Of a stretch of DNA of 64,000 nt, positions 11,171-22,900 are shown piece by piece (positions within the stretch are counted from its first letter, which is position 1; every line of letters begins with the position of its first letter). A model generated the notes under the pieces. That model saw only the letters and a program-made list of their open reading frames with translations, was not told the origin of the DNA and did no database searches. The stretch is from Gautieria morchelliformis (lineage: Eukaryota > Basidiomycota > Agaricomycetes > Gomphales > Gomphaceae). A program made the translations under genes and the position numbers. The stretch is taken from the NCBI GenBank assembly GCA_015179125.1, contig WHVA01000089.1, forward strand, positions 216,162 to 280,161. Reading direction: 5' to 3'.

Positions 11171-12112
11171 AGCGTTGACATGCACGTCGTCGCAACACAC
11201 GAGAGCACAGCACTGCCTGCCTCAGTCATGTGTCGCTTGTCACATTAGCTTCCAAAGGCAGAGTTTGGCACAGGAACTTTGATTGGTAGGACATCGATCC
11301 GGAGATACCGCGATATCCCGCCCCAGTAAATTTTAGAGAGAATTCGTGCTCCTCGGTACGTTACTCTTCTATGCAACAACAAGATTTAGGAGCGTCGTTC
11401 ATTTCGATTTTAAAAAGGTATCCGCTGTTATTTTGGCATTCCAAGTCATGCGGCGGTCTACGCCTCGTCCCTCCAAGGGATATGTCAAACATGTTGCAAC
11501 CTCATCCCGGTCGAAGAACTGCAAGGCTTTACAGTGGGCAGATGGGCTGAGAACCCCCCGGCCGACTCTGAAGGGGTAGTCGTGAGGAAAGTGAAGTGAT
11601 TTTAGAAACTATTGCATAGCATTATCATATCGAGTATCGATAGTTAACCCCAACAGAAACAGAAGCAGCTGGGCTTAATTTGCCTACCTTTCGAGGAATA
11701 CCATAATACGTGCGAGAAAAATAATCACATCGGTTAGCATCCTTATAACCATCATTATAGGCAAGCTGAAGTTATCACATTTAGAAAGTATTGCGGACAT
11801 ACCGCCGCTATAAGCACACTGTCATCGATTGAAATCCGCGAGACTGGTAGTGCAGACGGAGAGAAGGAGCCCTCAAGATCGAAACGAAGCAGCAGCAGCC
11901 GTCAACAGGAAAACCTCTAAGCCAGTGTGTCCAATATGCATAAGTAACTTTCAGTATATATAAGCATGAGCTGCATCCAGCATCCAACTAGCATAAGCCA
12001 ACAGTCGCAAGCCAAGCATTTTCTGGGATACATGTACTGCTCGATCCAGAAGACTTTGCAGACCACAATGCACAGGGGGATACTTCGTTTGTCTAAAGTG
12101 TCCCGGGCTGAA
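11171..12112. other. Intergenic region upstream of the ankyrin NLR
   Basis: No coding sequence can be supported. It holds the putative promoter of the minus-strand NLR (immediately right of 11170) and the 3' flank of the amine oxidase pseudogene. A TATATATAAG string lies at about 11955-11964, but no plus-strand gene follows it. Confidence 0.5.
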
Positions 12113-13646
12113 TTACTGCCGAGCGAGGAGTCTTGCCACCCGAGCAGCCTCTCTCTGACCGCTCACCACGGCGCCGGCCAGGCTGCCTCCATGGTCAGCA
12201 TCCGTGTGTTCGCCTGCAAACCCGAGCCGACCATCCCACAAGGGCTTTCCAAGCTCTGTAAAATCGAGAGGGCTTCGACCCTCGCCGATGACAGAGCTGG
12301 TAGATGTCGCTCCTCTTGCCAAGGGATCATCCATCCAGTTTGTCTTGACGCCGGTGACAGGTTTAGGGGGTGAGACGGTGGATTGAAGCGCTCCACGAGG
12401 AATGCATGTGCTGCCTGTGTTGCTTCATCTGGTGGAAACGGAGCCAGGAGCTGTGCAGGCATGGATGAAAGGTAGATGACCAACGTGGGGTGCGGGTTGG
12501 GTAAGGTGAGTGCAGCAAAGGACAACATAAAGAGGGAATGACGAGGCTTTCGCGTCTGAATAATCTTCCAATATTGCAAGAGGTTTGGGAAGAAATGTAA
12601 AGGACCCAACAGAAGATCTACCAGGCCACCATGCAACAGGGTATACGAGTACCAACTTTTCCAACACGCCGACATGTGTTCCTGCTATGGTCTCAAGCCT
12701 GCGTGCGGGAAGCGGAGGCGTAAACGTCTTGCTTTAGCACGCCGAGGGGGATTGTTGCACACGACGGTGCGAGCATTATACACGGCCCTGTCAGTGACTA
12801 CGGCAATCCAACCATCTTCAATTCTCTCAAGCGAATTTACACGCTCTCCGAGACGAGTTTCACACCCTAAGCTTTGGGCTTCGCCATTCAACTTTTCTAC
12901 CAGATGCTGAAAACCAGCCTCTGGAGCTGCGTCAGAACCAGCAGAGGCGTTCCCCCAGCCTATCCAGCGTAGGCTGACCCTCTCAAGTGGGGCTCCAAGT
13001 GGAATCTCCAAATTACGAGTAAGGTGTGATGCTAAGGCTGGTTGGGATGAGAGAAACAAAGAAGAACCTTGGGAAAGAAGGAAGTCTGAGAGAGGAATCC
13101 TGAGAGACGGAAGGCTCGTCTTTGCCAACTTATGCATCGCAGCCATGGAAGAAGATATGTTAGAGCGCAGCTGAAAGACAACAGATGGCGATAACGGGCC
13201 TGGATAATTCACAGATCCTCATGGGTGCAGAAGAACTCACGAGAGGTCTTACCATCGGAAATGTATACGGGACTCTCTGTTGCCTTCAACAAATGCGTTT
13301 TCTGTACCAGTTATTTAGAGCAATTCACTGACTCCACAGCGTATACCACTTACCACCCCCAGCCTCCTGGCAATCTCGCCAGCTGGATTGCCCCCTTGTA
13401 GCCTGTATCGCCCTCGGATGATGAGTAGCCCCGGTCAAAGGATCGCAGTCACCACCCACCATAGATCCAGCTGCATCCCAGGTCTATCGGAGCGTGCATG
13501 TGATACGTGACTGTGTATGCTCTTCCCCCAACACGCTCTCTAGCTTCTAGCACAAGGACGCTGTAGCCCTTAGTAGCGAGATCGCGTGCGGCGACGAGTC
13601 CAGACAACCGGGCTCCGGTAACGACGGTGTCCAATAATTTCGACAT
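12113..13646 (-). pseudogene. Flavin amine oxidase (monoamine oxidase family), frameshifted
   Basis: The family is clear from both ends. The N-terminus has a dinucleotide-binding segment followed by VLVLEARERVGGRAY and DLGCSWIYG, and the C-terminus has FAGEHTDADHGGSLAGAVVSGQ. Short introns with clean GT-AG borders separate the first exons. The gene is broken. The FAD-binding GxGxxG reads GARLSG, so the second glycine is arginine. Exon 2, near 13385, lacks one base in a G run. An extra base near 12750 breaks the usual TIPLGVLK segment. Two more frame changes fall between about 12550 and 12370. These enzymes oxidise amines with FAD. I judge this copy inactive; sequencing error is the alternative, but four independent shifts and a lost glycine make that unlikely. 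Confidence 0.8.
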
Positions 13647-14225
13647 GAAAGTTCAAGCACCTGGACGAACGTAAATTGATACCGTACCTAGCAATCCTAC
13701 ATGGGAGACCGAGAGTGGACACAATGGGTAGAGGGATGAGCTATTTGGGCTCAGCCTCGCGCACGAGATCAATGGGGCCTAGACCTGACCAATCAAGATG
13801 CGAAGACACAAAGGAAACAAGCAACGAAAGGCAAAAGGAAACAGGAAATGACAAGAGAAAGTGGGTGGGAGAAACAGATTTGCCACGTCAATCTTAGTAT
13901 GGAGGAGCGGAGGAGAGAAGCCACGCGTTCCTTGTTCAACCTTACAAATACATGGAGTCACGTGATCAGACCTTGAATCGCTTTGATCCGGAAGAACTCG
14001 ATCTTCTTTAATAATTATTATAAACACACTAAAACATCAATAACTGTTTGCCTAGAGAAGGAACAACGACGGCGTATAATAGGAACCGCCTCTCTGCGCC
14101 AAAAGGCCCAAAACCGAGAGACTTGACAAGACTCCTAAGTTTGGGAGATCCCATGAGAGAATTGTAATCTCACACAGGCTTAACTGCATCTGCCAAGGCC
14201 GTGTAAAAGAACGCATCATCAACGA
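13647..14225. other. Gene-free interval
   Basis: No supported gene. The interval is AT-rich near 14000-14040 and has no conserved motif that I recognise. It includes the upstream region of the amine oxidase pseudogene. Confidence 0.4.
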
Positions 14226-14501
14226 TCACAGTACTGGCCCTGGCGCAGACGCGGCCGCCGCATGTCCATCCTTTATCGTATGTGCGGCAGCCCTGCGCCT
14301 CGCCCTCACGATACGATCGTCAGTATAAGTATTCCCCAGCACATATATGCCACCGGCGTACTTAAGTGAATCTCCGGGCTCAACGACTCCTTCGGCTTGC
14401 AATCTTGTGTAAGCGTCGAGTGGCAACCAGGCATCTCGCAATACATAATGATGTATATGTACACGTACACGCTTTTCCAGTATTAAGTATATTACGAACA
14501 T
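14226..14501 (-). CDS. Short coding-like frame, unrecognised
   Basis: A 91-residue frame contains a protein-like stretch from RDAWLPLDAYTRLQAEG through YAGGIYVLGNTYTDDRIVR, ending at a stop at 14226. Composition and helix/turn alternation look like real protein, perhaps the last exon of a gene or a relic of one. I know no family for it. The upstream residues are unlikely to be coding because they read through AT-rich sequence. It could be spurious. Confidence 0.25.
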   Translation of the reverse strand: MFVIYLILEKRVRVHIHHYVLRDAWLPLDAYTRLQAEGVVEPGDSLKYAGGIYVLGNTYTDDRIVRARRRAAAHTIKDGHAAAASAPGPVL

Positions 14502-14676
14502 CGCTTTTCCCGTTAATCAAAACGTTATTATATCGTACAAGCGACGACGCAGATTCAGATTCAGAACTAACCAGTATCGAGTGCCGAGTGCCAAAAAAAT
14601 AAAATAAAATAAAAAGAAGAAAAGGAAGAAAATAGGAAAAAGGAACTGCGTCTGTGCTCGGTAGGTAGTGTGCAGC

Positions 14677-14693
14677 GTGTGTGTGTGTGTGTG
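14677..14693. repeat. (GT)n microsatellite
   Basis: A run of about eight GT dinucleotides lies in a longer TG-rich stretch (14660-14760), bordered on the left by an A-rich stretch at 14597-14645. No gene is supported between 14502 and 14984. Confidence 0.85.
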
Positions 14694-14984
14694 GTCGTGT
14701 GCAGTGTGTGTCTTGCCCCGGTCGTGTGCGGTGTGCTCCAATAGTGCGTGTGAGGCGAAGCGTGCATGTGCCTGCGCACGACACCGGTGTTTTATGCGCG
14801 GGGGCGGGGGCGGCCTAGCTCGCTCATGCAGTGAGCTCATTCCGGCGCACCTCCAAATCCCCCAACGTCCCCAACAAATCCTACAAAACGCAAAAAGCAA
14901 AGAAAATCAGCAAAGCCGTGAACCGCTAATATTAATATTAATAATTAAACAACCAAAAATGCGCCTCCACCTCATCAACCCCTA

Positions 14985-15600
14985 ACCTCCACTCCACCCC
15001 TCCTCCCTCACGCCCTCCTCCAGGCTCGCGAGCACGTCCCGGAACAGAGCGCGGCAGTTCGACTCCACGCCGAAGAAGCGCGCGAGCTTCCGGAGGCGCT
15101 GCGTATCCGGGTCCGCGGGGACGCCGATGGGTGGGGGAGAGGGTGGAGGTGGAGAGCGTGAAGATGTGGTCCGGGTGCAGGGGCGCGAAGGATAAGGTGG
15201 AGGTGGAGAGTGCGGGGTCGGGGTCGCTGGGGCGCGTGGAGGCGGTGGGGGAGGTGGACGCGAGGGAGAGGAGCGACTCGGAGGTGCCACTGCGGGGGGA
15301 GGGAGGGGCGCCACAGGAAGGGGGACGTGGACGGCGCTGTGTCGGCATCGTCATCGTCACCGTTGGAGTAACAAGAGGAGGAGCAGGAGGAGCCAGACCC
15401 AGACCTGTTGAGGTAGTGGTGCAGCTCCGCGAGGCTCGCCTTGTCGTCCTGCACGCACGCCCGTATCAACATCAGCACACGAAACGCCAAGCAGACCTGT
15501 GAGCGAGTTCAGCGAGTGTCTGTAGAACATGTACACCTGCCAGTGCGACAGCCCCGCCGCCTTCTTATCCTTATCCCCCTTCCTATCCTTATCCTTACCC
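14985..15600 (-). other. Possible GC-rich gene or gene relic, unrecognised
   Basis: Several minus-strand segments look coding but lie in different frames. One is HWQVYMFYRHSLNSLT near 15500-15550, preceded by a Lys/Asp-rich run. Another is QDDKASLAELHHYLN near 15410-15450. The last, DPDTQRLRKLARFFG, runs to a stop near 14985. The centre is rich in Pro and Ser. Splice-like GT and AG signals lie between the segments, but I could not build one continuous reading frame, so this is either a multi-exon gene I cannot resolve or a decayed gene. No function is proposed. Confidence 0.3.
15565..15600. repeat. TTATCC-type microsatellite
   Basis: Imperfect tandem copies of a six-base TTATCC / CCTATCC unit. 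On the minus strand they encode the Lys/Asp-rich run just upstream of the coding-like segment HWQVYMFYRH. Confidence 0.7.
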
Positions 15601-15609
15601 CCACTCCCT

Positions 15610-16230
15610 TCTTCAGTGCGTGGAACGAGGAAAGGAGTATATATGTGTTTCTGGCACGTTTGTGCGTGCCGTTTGATCTGGTCTCTCGATCAACAGAAAT
15701 TAGCAGGAAGCCTAGCTGCGGAAAGCGAAAACACCACAATGACCAGCCACCCCTCTGGAGATCTCAATCTATCACTCGACGATGAAGAGTAATTTGCCTG
15801 ATACATTTGATCAGTGACCGACAGAAATATACCATACTGGTCGTCATGGGGCCTGCTCGAGCCAAAACATTTTGTCCACACCATGGTGCTAACATTCTAA
15901 GTTAGAATATGTCTAGCTGCAGGGAAAAGTTGTAGCATCATGCAACAGATGCAGAGGCGTTTGCGAGGGTAAAGGATGAGTTGTCGAGTGCTGCATGGGT
16001 TGATTACTGGGCCAGCGCATTCGGCGCGGATGGAGTATTGATAATGGCTGGTCAGTTGAAAAGAGACTCGGGGAGATCAATAGGAGTGATTCTTGTCCGG
16101 GTGGAACGAAGCGCGAGGGAGAAAGCGAATTCGCAGACTCGGCGAAGGCCTCCAAGAGACTAGGATAGGAAGCGAAGGATCGGGTGAAGCAAGTGATTCA
16201 TTTCACCTTTAGCAGCGACAAGCGGGCCAG
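15610..16230. other. Gene-free interval
   Basis: Only short frames without motifs are present. I see no repeat or RNA gene. Confidence 0.4.
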
Positions 16231-16629
16231 CTATTGATGGATCAAGCACGAGTGTTTTCGCGCCTTGACAGAGTTCAGCGCATCTACCAGGGAATGTTTC
16301 GCGAGCTCTTTCAGGAGTGAAGTATCCACCACATTTCCAGTATCCAGTTTGCGGGAGATGTAGGCCGCCTCGGGGACTGCCTCTGACGCTATTTCTGTTT
16401 CTTCCACGTCTGTACAGTACAGATTCGACTCGGAGGCCTGCATCATGAGGCCGTGTTCACTCTTACATACTATTGCGAGCAGCACGCCGGATCCGTTGTC
16501 GCGCCCACAACATGTCCAAGTAAGCATTTCACCCGTGGGATAGACCGCGCGGGTGAAATGCTTACTTGGACATGTTGTGGGCGCGACAACGGATCCACGA
16601 AACTTGCCCAGGGCGTGCACGGAGCTCAC
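16231..16629 (-). other. Open frame containing the inverted repeat, unrecognised
   Basis: A 132-residue frame on the minus strand. The part after the inverted repeat (residues about 45-132, with CTDVEETEIASEAVPEAAY) has normal protein-like composition, but I recognise no domain. The first part is largely made by the two arms of the inverted repeat, so the frame may have been altered by that event. Its start could be an artefact. Confidence 0.25.
16489..16596. repeat. Perfect 46-bp inverted repeat
   Basis: The arm 16489-16534 (starting GGATCCGTTGTCGCGCCCAC) is exactly reverse-complementary to 16551-16596, with a 16-nt spacer (16535-16550). Outside the arms the flanks do not match. The sequence could form a long hairpin in DNA or RNA. 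The abrupt ends suggest a snap-back duplication during repair or replication, not a transposon end. Confidence 0.95.
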
Positions 16630-16999
16630 TCACCGCAGGCACGACATGATATGTAGCCGCGTTGCCTCTCAGTAGCTATACTTGCGGAGACGACCGAGTA
16701 CGTACGGAGACACGTGACGATCGACGCGCGCTTCAGGCCGACGCAGGCGTTAGTACAGGTCACAAGTACGCAGTGCCATACGGCGCCTCTCGTCGTCTGT
16801 TTCCGCCTACCACCCATCTCGAACACTGCGAACAATGAACAACGTTAAGGGCACCGATAAGGGCACAGTAGCGTAAGTCCACGATCACTTTTCTAGTGAG
16901 CTAACTGTTCACTCTCCACCCCGAAGTATTCCCGAAGCAATCAGAGTTGCAGGAAAGGCCCTTTCATTTACACTATCTATTGTATACTGACTCTTGGCC
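16630..16999 (+). promoter_or_regulatory. Putative promoter region of the WD40 NLR
   Basis: A noncoding stretch directly upstream of the ATG at 17000. No canonical TATA box is evident. A pyrimidine-rich stretch with CACTATCTATT lies 15-30 nt before the ATG, and the ATG context is GGCCATGGC. Assigned from position only. Confidence 0.4.
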
Positions 17000-19900
17000 A
17001 TGGCAACAGACTTGAGATGCACCCATCTTCCCAATGTCACACTGTTCGGCAAGCGTCCTAGTCATTGCTTCGTGAAGCTCGTCGTCGATAAGGACACCCC
17101 CCAGAAGACTGCATCTTCTGCGAGAGGTAATACTGCCTCGTGGAATGAGCCATTCTATTTGTGCGTGAATTCCAGCGTGATTGTCTCAATGTGACCTTAA
17201 ATCCATCCACAGCTTCAACTTGAATCGGTCTTCTGTGTTGGAAATTGAAGTATATGGGCATCATACTATCGGCCATGATGACTACATAGGCGGTACGAAG
17301 GAAAGGATAGAGTTGCTACTTGCGGGAGGAGCAACTGGAGGTCAGTCCTTTTCACTCATCGACGGAATGTATGCGTAATCATCGAACACAGCAGCCGTTG
17401 CTCGCAAATTGCGAAAATCAGACAAGGCAGGGATGATCCATGAGGTTCAGACTGTCCTAGAGTTCACCATTACGTCTTTCTGGAGGCCCGGCGAGGCGCA
17501 GGAAGGCCAGTTGAACGAAGCAGTCAGCGACGCGAAAGTAGTCGATAGTATGAGCCCCGTGCCGTCCAGAATTACTCAGGCGCAGAAGGCCGAGTTAAGC
17601 GAAGCCGTCAGCGGAACGAGAGTGGTCGATAATATGAACCCGCCGCCGTCCAGAATTATTGAAGCAGGGAATGTCGTCGACGGCATCATTTCCGCCACCA
17701 ATAATACTGTTATCCCGACAATGGACGCTTGGGATCCACTCCTGAGCAAGATCGACCAGTTTAGCAAGATCGTGGATGGGATTTCCGAAGTATGGTTCAA
17801 ACGTCAGCGGTGTCCCAGGTTTTCTCATATACCCGGTTTGCTTGGTTTTAGGTCCATGCTTACGCGAAAATGGCATGGTCTATCCTGTCTAGTGTGCATA
17901 AGGTAGATCTATCCCATGCGCCAGCTGAGTTAACATAGCTGACGTCCGGCCCAGACGATCATTGCTCAGAGGGACCGGGACAATAGCATCAATGAGCTGG
18001 CGAAACTCATTGGAGACATCTATGCGTTCATCCTCTTGGCAGAGCCATTGAAGAAAATTGAATCGCAAAAGCCACTTATCATATCCTTGACGACTCAAAC
18101 GCTCGAGTGTAGTTACTTTATTCGCCACTATGCCAAAGACATGAACTTCTGTATGTTGGACCCAATGTATCAGATGGCCATGTCTGGTGATCTTTGTCTA
18201 GGGAAAAGAACCGCGAAGAATCTAGTGTCGGATGTCGACAGCAAGGTCAAACATTACCAGGACACGTTCAACAAACTCAGATCGGCGTTACAGGAAAACG
18301 TCGTCATCCATACTGAAATCACTGTACTACGTGTTCTGGATGACGTCGGCGACCTCTGTGAGTTTTCTGGTTTGAGTCTTTTCCTGAGCCTAATACACCT
18401 TGCAACCAGCTGAAGCAGTTCTGCTGCTTGGCATGCCCTATGCAGTGGGAGCTGAATGTGATCCTAAAAAAGGCTGTTTGCCGGATACTCGCGAGAAGGT
18501 TATTGGGGAGATCTGCGATTGGGCCAACCGGGATAGCGACGATGCTCCTCGGATATTTTTCTTGCATGATGTTGCGGGTTCTGGCAAGTCTGCAATTGCT
18601 TACGAGGTCGCTCGACGATTTGATAAACTCAAACGTCTCGGATCGTCGTACTGTTTCGACCGCGCTCATCAGGCAGATCGATCCCCCGACAATATCTTTA
18701 GCACTATTGCTCGTGATCTGGCTGATCTGGACCCACAACGCAAAGCATTCTTGGTGAAAGTGATCGGAAAGCAGACAGTCCTTCGGAACACACGCATACC
18801 TCATCGGCAGTTCCAGAAGTTCATTTTAGACGCTGCCCATGGACTAAGGACCGTCGGACCAACGGTGATCGTTATTGATGCATTGGATGAGAGTGGAGAC
18901 CTGGAATCTCGCCAGGGTCTCTTGTCTGTCCTTGGCAACGAAGCTGCAGAATTGCCGCCTAACTTCCGTGTTCTCGTCACCTCCCGTGCGGAACAAGACA
19001 TCCAGGGCGCCCTTCTTGGGAAGAAGCACGTCCTTGCCAGGTCCTTAAAGGATATTGACCCGAACCCTGCCGATGCCGTCGCCCGCTTTGTGAAAGATGA
19101 ACTAGGTCACATTACGGACCTCGAACGCAAATGGCCCAACGATGGCTGGTGTCAATTATTAGTCAAGAAATCTGAAGGTCACTTTCAATGGGCGTCGACT
19201 GCTTGTCGATTTATCAAAGGAGATGGGAAGGGTGGTCGCGTTGCTGTTGAGCAACTGGAGGAACTTTTAGTCAAGAACCTCCGTGGGATGGATAACCTGT
19301 ATCTCGGTATCCTCAAGCAGATATTCGGGGATGGCGATGACTTGACGGACAACGTCAAGCGTCGGTTTTGCTTGGTGATGGGCTGCATCCTGACTGCCAG
19401 AGAACCGCTCTCGATGTCTGCCCTGCAGAAGCTGGGCAGTGGAGACGAGTCGGGTAGAGAGGTTGACGCAATAGTTGGACACATGGGGGCTCTGTTGAGC
19501 CTTCCTACTCAAGAATCTGACCGAATCAGCCTGCTTCACTCGTCTTTTCGTGACTTCTTGACAGATCGCAACTGGAGTGGACCATACTACATTGACACAT
19601 CTTCACACCATGACGGCCTTGCACTCTCATGCTTGCGCGTGATGATGGAGGAACTATGTTTTAACATTTGTGAGCTTGAAACTTCACATCTGCTCAACGA
19701 CGATGTCGTCGACTTGGAGACACGGATCGAGAAATGTATATCACCACAACTTTCCTACTCTTGCCGTTTTTGGATGGACCATGTTCGCGCCACCACCTTT
19801 ACGCCGGGTATAGGTGCAAAGGTCAAGGAGTTCTTCGAGACTAAGCTGCTCTACTGGCTAGAAGTTTTGAGTCTGATCAAGAAGGTATTCGATGCATCAG

Positions 19901-22900
19901 CAATGCTCTCGTCAATAATGGACTGGGGTCAGGTGAGTGCCCAAGTTGTTATGAGCTTCTACGGGAGTCTAATGAACTTCAGGATAATGACATCACAGCA
20001 TTCGCAGCGGATACCCGCAATTTTGTAGCTGCGTTTGGGAGTGTAATCTCCCAGAGTGCTCCCCATCTGTATTTATCGGCACTCCCGTTCGCACCTGACA
20101 GGTCGAAACTACGCGAGACTTACCTCCCACGATTTCCACGACTACTCCGCATCGAGACCGGGAAAGCGACGACATGGCCACCTATTCAAACCATTCTAGT
20201 AGGCCACACCGACACCGTGACGTCGGTGGCGTTCTCGGAGGACGGCAAGTGGATCGTCTCCGGGTCTCGTGACAAGACGATCCGTGTGTGGAATGCAGAC
20301 ACCGGAGAGCTCATTTCATCACCAGTCGACGGCCACACTCATTGGGTCGCGTCGGTGGCGTTCTCGGACGACGGCAAGCGGATCGTCTCCGGGTCTTTTG
20401 ACAAGACGATCCGTATGTGGAATGCAGACACCGGGGAGCTCATTTCAGGACCATTCGAAGGCCACGCCGACACCGTCATGTCGGTGGCGTTCTCTCAGGA
20501 CGGCAAGCGGGTCGTCTCCGGGTCTCGTGACAAGACGATCCGTGTGTGGAATGCAGACACCGGGGAGCTCATTTCAGCACCATTCGAAGGCCACACCGAC
20601 TGGGTCAGGTCGGTGGCGTTCTCGCATGACGGCAAGCGCATCATCTCCGGGTCTGACGACAAGACGATCCGTGTGTGGAATGCAGACACTGGGGAGCTCA
20701 GTTCAGCATCATTCGAAGGTCACACCGACACCGTCACGTCGGTTGCGTTCTCGCACGACGGCAAGCGCATCGTCTCCGGGTCTTTTGACATGACAATCTG
20801 TGTGTGGAATGCGGACACCGGGAAGCTCATTTCAGCACCATTCGAAGGCCACACCGACACCGTCACGTCGGTAGCGTTCTCGTACGATGGCAAGCGGATC
20901 GTCTCTGGGTCTGATGACAAGACGATCCGTGTGTGGAATGCAGGCACCGGGCAGGTCATTTCAGGACCATTCAAAGGCCACACCGTCACCGTCACGTCGG
21001 TGGCGTTCTCGCACGACGGCAAGCGGATCGTCTCTGGGTCTGATGACAAGACGATCCGTGTGTGGAATGCAGACACCGGGGAGCCCATTTCAGGACCATT
21101 CGACGGCCACACCGACACCGTCACGTCGGTGGCGATCTCGCACGACGGCAGGCGGATCGTCTCCGGGTCTGACGACAAGACGATCCGTGTGTGGAATGCA
21201 GACACCGGGGAGCTCATTTTAGCACCATTTGAAGGCCACACCGACATTGTCACGTCGGTGGCGTCCTCGCACGATGGCAAGCGGATCGTCTCCGGGTCTT
21301 ATGACAAGACGATCCGTGTGTGGAATGTGTGGAATGTGTGGAATGCAGACACCGAAGAGGTCATTTCAGCGTCATTCGAAGGCCACACCGACTGGGTCAG
21401 GTCGGTGGCGATCTCGCACGACGGCAGGCGGATCGTCTCCGGGTCTGATGACAAGACGATCCGTGTGTGGAATGCAAACACCGGGGAGCTCATTTCAGCA
21501 CCATTCGAAGGCCACACTGACACCGTCACCTCAGTGGCGTTGTCGCACGACGGCAAGCGAATCGTCTCCGGGTCTGATGACAAGACAATCCGTGTGTGGA
21601 ATGCAGACACCGGGGAGCTCATTTCAGGACCATTCGAAGGCCACACCGAGTTAGTCTCGTCGGTGGCGATCTCACATGATGGCAAGCGGATTGTCTCTGG
21701 GTCTTTTGACAAGACAATCCGTGTGTGGAATGCAGACACCGGGGAGCTCATTTCAGCACCATTTGAAGGCCACACCCACTGGGTCAGGTCGGTGGCATTC
21801 TCGCACGACAGCAAGCGCATCGTCTCCGGGTCTTTTGACAAGACGATCCGCGTGTCGAATGCAGACACCGGAGAGCTCATTTCAGCACCATTTGAAGGCC
21901 ACACTGAGTTGGTCACGTCGGTGGCGTTCTCCCATGATGGCAAGCGGATCGTCTCCGGGTCCGACGACAACACGATCCGTGTATGGAATGCAGACACCAG
22001 GAAGCTTATTTTAGCACCATTCGAAGCCCGCACCGACTGGGTCACCTCGGTGGCGTTCTCGCACGACGGCAACCGCATTGTCTCCGGGTCTGATGACAAG
22101 ACGATCCGTGTGTGGAATGCAGACACCGGGGAGGTCATTTCAGCATCATTCGAAGGCCACACCGACTCGGTCAGGTCGGTGGCGATCTCGCACGACGGCA
22201 AGCGGATCGTCTCCGGGTCTGATGACAAGACGATCCGTGTGTGGAATGCAGACACCGGGCATGTCATTTCAGCAACATTCGAAGGCCACACCGACTGTGT
22301 CGGGTCGGTGGCGATCTCGCACGATGGCAAGCGGATCGTTTCCGGGTCTGATGACAAGACGATCTGTGTGTGGAATGCAGACACCGGGGAGCTCATTTCA
22401 GGACCATTTGAAGGCCACACCGACTGGGTCATGTCGGTGGCGTTCTCACAGGACGACAAGCGCATCGTCTCCGGGTCTCGTGACAAGGCGATCCGTGTCT
22501 GGAATGCAGACACCGGGGAGCTCATTTCAGCACCATTCGAAGGCCACACCGACTGGGTCATGTCGGTGGCGTTCTCTCAGGACGGCAAGCGGGTCGTCTC
22601 CGGGTCTGATGACAAGACGATCCGTGTGTGGAATGCAGACACTGGGGAGCTCATTTCAGCACCATTTGAAGGCCACACCCACTGGGTCAGCTCGGTGGCG
22701 TTCTCGCACGACGGCAAGCGCATCGTCTCCGGGTCTGACGACAAGGCAATCCGTGTGTGGAATGTAGACACAGGGGAGGTGATTTCAGCACTCTTCGACG
22801 GCCACGTGGACACCGTCATGTCGGTGGCGTTCTTGCAGGACGGCAAGCGCATTGTCTCTGTATCTCGTGACAAGACCATCTGTGTGTGGACTGCAGGCAC

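Noticed and set aside
14668-15360. Several Pro/Ser- or His-rich frames
   Set aside because: They are products of GC- and GT-rich simple sequence; only three short segments look like real protein and they do not join in one frame.
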